Shown here one piece after another: positions 37,901 to 46,900 of a DNA stretch of 64,000 bases (within the stretch, counting starts at the first letter, position 1; each line of letters starts with the position of its first letter). The notes beneath the pieces were generated by a model. The model saw only the letters and a program-made list of their open reading frames with translations. It made no database searches and was not told where the DNA came from. This stretch comes from Mantis religiosa (lineage: Eukaryota; Arthropoda; Insecta; Mantodea; Mantidae): positions 8,770,300 to 8,834,299 of the forward strand of contig CM060953.1 in the NCBI GenBank assembly GCA_030765055.1, written 5' to 3'. Position numbers and translations under genes: made by a program.

Positions 37901-40900
37901 TTAACCAACAAGAGATTGGCTTGTCCAGGTAACACAGATGATTATTGGATAATGCCAGTATTAAATAAAAACGCTATAGTAAAACACAAGCTTCAACACA
38001 TGTGCATGCATTCAACTGTACATATTTATCTATTATACATTTTTTTTAAGTGATTCACCTTTAATAAATTATTGCTGTAAATTGATCTAGATTTGTGAAG
38101 GGTATTAGAAAGAATATAATTGACATAGAGGATATGGTGTGGTGGAAACCCATATTTTACACCAATAACAACATGGTAATGAAGGTAGAATCAGAACTGA
38201 AAAATTTGGTGCCATAGCTGAGATACAAATCATGGATCTTCTGCTCTATGTAGGGCTGCTCTACCTTTGAGCTATCCTGCTACATGCCAGTATGGTATTA
38301 AGTTCTCCAACTGACTCACGTTTTCCTGATAGACTATGAGGAAATCTCAAATTTGAGAACACAACCTTAATGCTGACTTACAGTTTGTAAGCACTTAAGT
38401 CCTTAGCTTAAGTTTCTTTTTAGTGTAGTTTCTATTTACAATTCCTTTCTTGGAGGTGTTGAAAACTCCTTTTAACTTTAGTTTCTATTTATTTAACAAA
38501 AATTGATGTCCCTTATAAATAAGTAATGTTTTATATTGTGCTGTTTTTAATTTCGACTCAGCTTTTTGTATTGATGTGTGTCATCATCCATTATTGTTGT
38601 CACACAGTAACAAATGACAAATCAGTTATGGCTAAATGCACTAAACATAGCACCAGCATAACTTGATATAATGTTACACATACTCAGAACAAAACTCAAT
38701 TGATCTGTTAAATCAAATCACAGTTGAACTCCTGAATCACTAACTGAACTATACTTGGAGCTATTCACTGAAATTAACTCAGTTCAACTGCTTACTGTCT
38801 CCTCTTATTGAGCATTAATCAGTTTCTTATATAGACTTTGAATACAAAGCAAATGTTCTAGAAAAGAAAACTGTACACTTTGTTTTAAGGAAGACTAGCT
38901 TGCTTAGGCCCAGGTAACTGGACATTGGTGGACTGAGGATAAAGCAGAGTGATATTCAATTCAGTTTTATTCACCATATGATTTCCAGTATAGAAATATC
39001 AGCCAAACAAATAGTGATATTACTTCTCTTGGCTTCCAGTGTGGTCCGCATCCTATTGGCTTAAAATCTTGCCAACATTTTGCTGTAAACTATGTTAGGC
39101 TTCTTTACTGGGCGACTGCAAATGTTTCAGAAGTCACTGCTTTTATACTGTAGTTTGCCTCTCTGTCCCTGCCCACCTGAATCCTATTGGTTCCTTCTCC
39201 ATTGGGAAGTGATTGTGCTAATAGGATCTTCCATATTGTGTCGAGTGGTTTGCCGGTGTCATTGTTCAGATTGCTCTTTTCCTTAAATATTTCTTTGCTT
39301 TCTCTCACCATTCTTTGATAGAAATTGTCACAGGGAGCTAAAATCTCTAAATTATCAAAGTCAGTGAGTATGGCGGCCGGTGTTTTCTGCATGTTCTGTG
39401 ATGGCATTTCTTTTTGGCTGGGAAAGCTTTATGTAAGTAATCTATATTTCCATTTCAATTACAAATTATTATATGTTTACATACTTATTACTACACTGAG
39501 TTGCTGGTTACCCTTGGGCCGGATAGACTCAAACTCTGAGGTTGCCGAGCTAATGGGTCCCTAATTTCAACTTATCTAAAATAACTTCATCTTCGTTTTC
39601 GTCATATTTACTTATCTTCCTCAACCATTTGGCTCTTACTTTGCCCCAAAAGTTCCCAAATTCATTTAAATTTTTCCTAGTTTTTACATTCATTAACTTC
39701 ATTGCTTGAATTTCTTTTGGTAGCCTTGCCCATTCTTTTTTACCTCTCTTCTCCCTAAGCAACCTAGGTTCTTCACATTCTAAAAGCAAATGGCATTCTT
39801 TATCCCTTTGGTGACACAATGGGCATTTCTCCAGATCCCTCCCTCTTGCCACCACCCCTGTTCTGGCCCATGCAAAGCCTTCTCTTGCTGCTTTATCACA
39901 AATATCAATGTATTTTTCCCTGTTTCACATCACTTTCATCTCTCTATAAATTTCCAATGAGCTTTTAAGTTGAAGCTTCCTAACATTTCTTGCCTTTCAA
40001 TATCTTCCGTTCTTAACCTAAGTTCTTTCCAAAATCCACTTTGCAATAATTCCCTGTTTTCCCACATGACACCCAACCCAATTTTTAACATCCTTTCTTT
40101 TATCTTATTTAGCCATGAATCTTTCTGATTTAATTTTTCCTGTACTATCAAGCATTGACACAGAATGTTCTGCTCATCTAAACTCCTAATTCTCGCCCAA
40201 TTTTTTAACACCCTTTCCACCATTATCCCTCTAGTTCTCAGTCTTCCCAATTCTGCTTGCGCCACTCCATTTGGTGAAGCTTGTGGCAAGCCCAAAACTT
40301 GTTTGCAAAAGTTTCTACGTATATCTACATCTACATTTCTACATCTATATTTGCACCCCCCCCCCCCATCCTCCAAACCCCATATCTCTACACCATAGAG
40401 CATTTTTGTTTCTACTATGGCTGTGTTAATTCTCTCCAGCTGCTTTATTTGCATTCCTGGTAATTTATCTAGGTATGCTTTAATAGCTTTTAATGCAATT
40501 TTACCTTTGCCATTGCCATTCTCTTCTGCTCTTTCCAACCCCCCTTACTATTTAATCATACTCCTAGATAATTAAATTTATTGACCATATCAGTTTCTCT
40601 TCCTTGCCAGTTCCATTTCTCCTCTTTTCTTAACTTTTAACCTTTCTTAAATACCATAATTTGGTGTGTGTTTGGAGGAATTTAGTAACAGTGACGTCAA
40701 AATTAATATAAAAATTATTTGTGGTTGGTTTATTGACACTCGTCACTTACTTTTTCATATATTTATGAGAGACTAGTTTCAAAGGCCCTGGCCTCCAGAA
40801 GAGAAGAAGAGATTGAAAATGGAGGCCAGGGCCTTTGAAACTAGTCTCTCATAAATATATGAAAAAGTAAGTGACGAGTGTCAATAAACCAACCACAAAT

Positions 40901-43900
40901 AATTTTTATACCATAATTTGGTTTTGAGCTTTATGTATCTTATATGTTTGTTCTTTCTGGTGTTAATTCTGGCCAGTTAGTTTGACCTATGTATGATTCA
41001 CCACAGTCACAGGTAAGCTTATAAACACCCAGATTATTTTATAAAGGGTTCTTATCTTTGACTGGTTTTATGAAAGAATACAGCTTTTTAACTGATGTGT
41101 ATCTTGTTTGAATATTGTGTTGTTGCAATGTTTTAGTAATTCTTTCCATTGCTTTTCATTGCTTAAGCTTTCTTTGCGTCTGTCTTTTTCCAGATTTTAA
41201 GCCAACAGGATGCAGACCACACTGGAAGCTAATAAAAAAGTTATGGATAAAGGCTCTGGAAGTCTACTTAACCATTTAAATTATGATATTTTTAGATAAT
41301 TTCTTAATTATGAGTATTCTTGAGCTAATAAATGAAGTGCTTAAGTGAGTTGAAAAATCTATCATTTTCACTTAGCTGTCAATCCCATTCTTGTAGTGCA
41401 TTCCTTTAGCACAAAGATCAGTAAATCATTATACTCCAGACATGAAACTTGCAAATTATAGTCACTTCATTTATTGTACTTGTTTCCATGATGCAGCATC
41501 AGCCACCAACTATGACTGCCGGTGCTTGGTAATTTTTCTGTATTAAAGATATTGGTCAGTAATTATATAGAAAGTAGCTACAGTGAAGCAATAAATATTA
41601 CACAAATATAACTATTCGTAACAAGAACTTCACTATCTTAAAAACTAAACTTATCTAATGTTCATGAAATCGATCTCAATTAATAAAAAAAAATTGACTT
41701 TTTTTTAAGATAAGTGAAGTTTTTGTTACAAATAGTTATATTTGTGTAATGTTGGTCAGTGTTTGCATTTATCTCTTCTGATGCACCAGTTCAAACTTTC
41801 CATTGTAAAATCATGGTCTCTTTTTTTCAGGTAAAGTATTTTGAAATAAGTCTCTGAATATGATTTGCTAAAACTATTACTTTATTTGCAGGCTTGGGAG
41901 AACCACATTCTCCGAAATAAATCTATCATTGTGGACCTATTTCATGGCCAGCTCAAGTCAAAAGTGACGTGTAAAGTCTGTGGACATGAAAGTGTCAGAT
42001 TTGATCCTTTCAATTATTTATCTTTACCTTTACCAATGGAGAGTTATGTTCACGTTCAAGTTATAGGTAAGTTTGGTTAATGCAGATCACTCTGGTAGCT
42101 CAAAAGATTTTCTCTTTCTTCCCCATAGAAAATAACTAGACCAGGGTGCACAGTATTCACAATTTATATATTAATAATTCACAAATAATGAGAATAAGAA
42201 TACAAATGTTTGTAAACTCAGGTTTCACAATAAAAGTTTAACTCATTATAAATATTAAAAGCAGAAGCATTATTAACAGTGAAGTATTCTTCATATTTGA
42301 GTTTGATTTATGAGTCACTATGTTTACACTCAAACTTCACTTACTTGTTGTTGTATAATTGAAACGTTTTCAAGATCATTCGATCTCATCCTCAGCTGTT
42401 TGGTGACTAGGAACGTTCATTTAGTCACCAAACATCTGAGGATGAGATCGAATGATCTTGAAAACGTTTCAATTATACAAGTAAGTGAAGTTTGAGTGTA
42501 AACATAGTGACTCATAAATCAAACTCAAAAATTTAACTCATTAATTGAAAAAAACTATTTTTGTTGTCAGTTTTTACACTTTGTCACTTACATTTTTAGG
42601 GACTAGTTTTGGAAGCCATTGTGTCCATTTTCAACCTCGACAGTCCAACTATTGTCTGTTGTCATCTTTTGTCTGACAGACGATAGTCAGACCTTTGAGG
42701 TTGAAAATGGACGCAATGGCTTCCGAAATTAGTCCCTAAAAATGTAAGTGACAAAGTGTTAAAAACTGACTACAAGTAGTTTTTTCAATTAATTTTGATG
42801 TCACTGTTACTAAATTCCTCCAGTCAAGCATAATTAACTTGTTAAGTTTAAGTAATCTCAGAAACTATATGTAGTTGGTTTATTAATACTCGTCACTTGT
42901 TTATGTTTATGAGAGACTAGTTTCAAAGGCATTCGCCTCCATTTTCAATCTCTTTCCAATTGGCATCTGTTGTTGTCTGCTCTCTCTCTGGTGGTGGAAC
43001 TATGAACTTCTTTGTCAAATTATCTACTGTTGGGATTTCAAAGTTCATTACGCGATCCTTATTTTTCCATATGAATATGTTCTCCCATGTTGTCAATTTA
43101 TTTTGGTTTATCACTCCTTTTAATAATTTTGGATTTGGATCAATGTCATGGTTTTCATTCCAAATATAAACAAGTAAGTGACGAGTATTAATAAACCAAC
43201 TACAAATAGTTTCTGAGATTAATTTTGACATCACTGTTACTAAATTCCTCCAAACACATATAAGTTTAAGTAACTTTACAAATCCAGATAAATGGCATCT
43301 ATCAAAATAGATATTTGTAAAGTCACACAAAACAAAGATGTATGAAAATAGGTGACTTACATCTTTACAATAAGCTACCTGAATCTATAAAAAAGATTGA
43401 ATCACAACATCAATTTAAGAAATTGTTATTAAACTTCCTTAGAGCCAATAGCTTCTACAGCGTGGAGGAATTTTTAAATTTGTAAATATTTAGTTAGCTA
43501 CCTTAATTGTAAATATTGTACTTAGTTTTTAATTTGATGTATCCTATAACATGTACATGTTTTAATGGATGAATCAATAAATCAAATCAAATCTTTTGCC
43601 ACTGAGCAACCAGCAATAGATTCGTCACACTGAGATATTGGAGATGGCATCAAAAGTGTCACAAACTGGGAAAGACAACATTGTATAAAAAAAATTTTTG
43701 GTACTTACTGGGATATTAAAAATATTTTAAGAAAAGGAAAAAGATAGATGATGTATAATCCTCCGGTGATAGTTCTTTAATATGGTTTTAGCATATATTT
43801 AACAGGCAGGAATTATTATAGTTAAATTGATGGAAATTAATCATTTCTCCACACTAGCCGTATATAGGCTAAGGTTTTTAATAGAGTCAACATGAAAAAT

Positions 43901-46900
43901 TCAATGCCATGGCCAGGATTTGAACCATGGATCTCCTGGTTTCGGTCCAGTCGCTCTTAACCTTTGAGCTACCATTGCCAACGTGCCGTCCTGACATTAA
44001 ATTCTCCATCTGACTCATATATTTCCCCGGTAGACCACTAGGGGCTCTTGCATCTGAGATACACCATTTGTGGCGACTTACTATCGTAAGTAGGCACATT
44101 GGCCATGGTAGCTCAAAGGTTAAGAGTGACTGGATGGAAACCAGGAGATCCGTGGTTCAAATCCCAGCCATGGCATTGAACTTTTCATGTTGACTATCTA
44201 TTAAAAACTTTAGCCTATATATGGCTAGTGTGAAGAAATGATTAATTTCCATCAGTTAACTAAAATATAAAGATTTAATGATGAAACCTGGGACTTAAGT
44301 ACTTAGAATAGTAAGTCGCCACAAATGGTGTATCTGGGATGCGAGAGCCCCTAGTGGTTTACCGGGAAATATATGAGTCAGATGGAGAATTTAATATCAG
44401 GACAGCACGTTGGCCATGGTAGCTCAAAGGTTAAGAGTGACTGGACGGAAACCAGGAGATCCGTGGTGCAAATCCCGGCCATGGCATTGAATTTTTCATG
44501 TTGACTCTATCTATTAGGAATTATTATGTTTTCATTTATTAATAATTTTTACTTTTTGAACAGTGAGGATAATCATATTAATTGAACATCAGTTAGGTTT
44601 ACACTATACCTCAAAGTGTTTTTCATTTTTCTGCAGTTATTCGCTTAGATGGAACAGTACCTGTAAGATATGGATTGCGCCTAAATATGGATGAAAAGTA
44701 TAGCAGTGTGAAAACTGCATTAGCAAACCTTTGTGGTATCCCACCTCATCTACTTAAACTGGCAGAAATTTCAGCAGCACAAATCAAGGTAATTCAGAAA
44801 CATACATTCACACATGTGTTATCTTTGCTTTTAAACCAATTCCTTCAATTCAGTTGTTTCAGAAATACACCTGAACTTTTTTCTATACCTTTGTGGCTCC
44901 ATTAGCATTTTATTAACTGCATTTTGGTCACATATGATTAAAGAAAATGATTTTCTTGCATTAAATTTTCAATTTCCATTGTCAGAATCATTGTATGTTA
45001 ACTCCCTACTTATATCCGAGCTGCATCAGCTGTTTACTTGTGTATCAGTTGATGTGTTTTACAACAGTATCCTTTAGCTGCTTTATTTACTTCCTCTACT
45101 ATGTACAGTACATAGGGGAAGTGTTGTATATTACCCGAAATTTCAATACCAAGATTTCACTGGAAACACATGTTTTGAGGCTGTCTATCCATTATATGTA
45201 TAGTGTCCCAAACTGATGTATAAACTCTTTCAACTATTATTTCTCTGCAACGAAATGAGTTAGAAATACAGATTTTGTTGTGATTTATTTCTTAAGTCTG
45301 TACATGTTCAAAATGTCCGGAAAATCTTCTCTTTCATCACACTTCTGCAGAACCACTCACAAAATTGCAGTCGCCTATGTGGTTTGTCCTCATTTAATAT
45401 GTGGAGAAGCCTTGGAATATAAGGCTTCCTTTTTTGGCTCTGCAAAATTTGATGAACACTGCATTTCTTGATACCAACTTCACAAGAACATTGCCTCACT
45501 GACTTCTTTGGGGATTGTGCAAAGACCTGCATGACTGCAATAGACTCTCGTTTCTTTTGCTTCAACCTTTCAACACATCTTGTACCATTCTATCGTCTTC
45601 AAACTTGTCTCAAATTCTTGTTATTGTTACCCTTGTTGGTGGTGGTGTCCTTAATTCAACTATCCAACATTATGGCACTTCAACAACATTCTCCACTTTC
45701 CAATAACACTTCAGTATCCACTTACATTTCTCGAATGATAATCTCATCGCCACTGTTTTTTATAAAGATATGAAGATTTATGAATGTGTTGCTATGCATT
45801 TCCAGTGCCTTGTGGATCATACATAGCAAAAACTGTATTTCTGTCTCATTTTGTTGTGGAGAAATAACAGTTCAAAGAGTGTATACATCAATTTGGGATT
45901 CTCTGTGTATGTCAGTCTGTGAACAGCATAACTAATGTATTATATCTGTTAAGTACCAAATTCCAAGGATACAACACAAAGATTTTCAACAGTAAAAACT
46001 CTCCACCCAAAACCGTCTGAAGAATTTTAGAGTTATCAAACATTTTTTAATTTTTTATTTTATTAAAAATAGTTGTAATTATACTATATGTTTAAAGATA
46101 TACCACTGAAATATATATTTTGAATTTTCTGGGAATAGCTTCAACAATCCTGTTCATACCCAATGAGTTGGATAACTGGTAAACCATAAGAAGTAGATAA
46201 AATCTTACTACAAAAAAAATCTGGATCTCATTGAAGTTTATGGTTTATCAATATTTTAACAATTCCTAAGATACTGCTTGTTATTAATTGGAATGGTCCA
46301 ATATTTGTAATTTATTTTTACCCTCCTGTCCAGGTAAAGAAAATGTAATTTGAAAGCCATCATATAGCAGTCACTTCTTAAAAATTTGACTTGCTTAGAA
46401 CCTACTACATTCTTCCATTCCCATTGTATCTATAAGGAAATATACTTGGGTAATTCAGTAATGATTGGCACTCCCCTATAACTCCTGCAATGTAGCAGTT
46501 TTAAATATGTGTCAGTGTATGCGTGAACATTGACTGTAGTACTGTCTGCTGCCACCAGATGTTGCTGCCTCCCTTAGGTAGCTCCTGGAGTGGCAATTGT
46601 ACCAGCTTGGGAGTACCTTGTGGACTTTGATGAAACAACATGGAAGCTGACAAGCATGGACCAAGGTGGACTGTGTGGTTTCTCTGAAGGGAAGGGTGAG
46701 TGCTTCAGACAAGAGGTTAGTGGCCATATATGGCGAGGCATCACCAAGTCTCAGATCCGTGTTTTATTGGGTGTCTGAATTCAAAGACGGCAGGGACCAA
46801 GCTGAAAAATGCAAAAATACTGGGTGTCCAGCAAATGCACACAAACCAGACAATACCCAGCTTGTCAATGGCAGTGAGAACAGGCAAATCACGTTTGATG

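Larger units (their letters stand above)
42249..42531. mobile_element. Hairpin-only PLE derivative, family A, with exact 12-bp TSD
   Basis: TTTAACTCATTA at 42237-42248 and 42532-42543. Arms 42295-42414 and 42420-42530 are inverted copies with a 5-10 bp turn; left tail identical to that at 36285. Both arms carry an intact hammerhead motif. No coding sequence. Confidence 0.93.
42544..42830. mobile_element. Hairpin-only PLE derivative, family C
   Basis: Arms 42544-42660 and 42680-42795 inverted, tail TTTTGATGTCACTGTTACTA (inverted 5' tail) at the right. It abuts the family A hairpin. Possible diverged TSD: TTTAACTCATTA on the left, ATTAACTTGTTA after 42830 (9 of 12). Confidence 0.75.
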
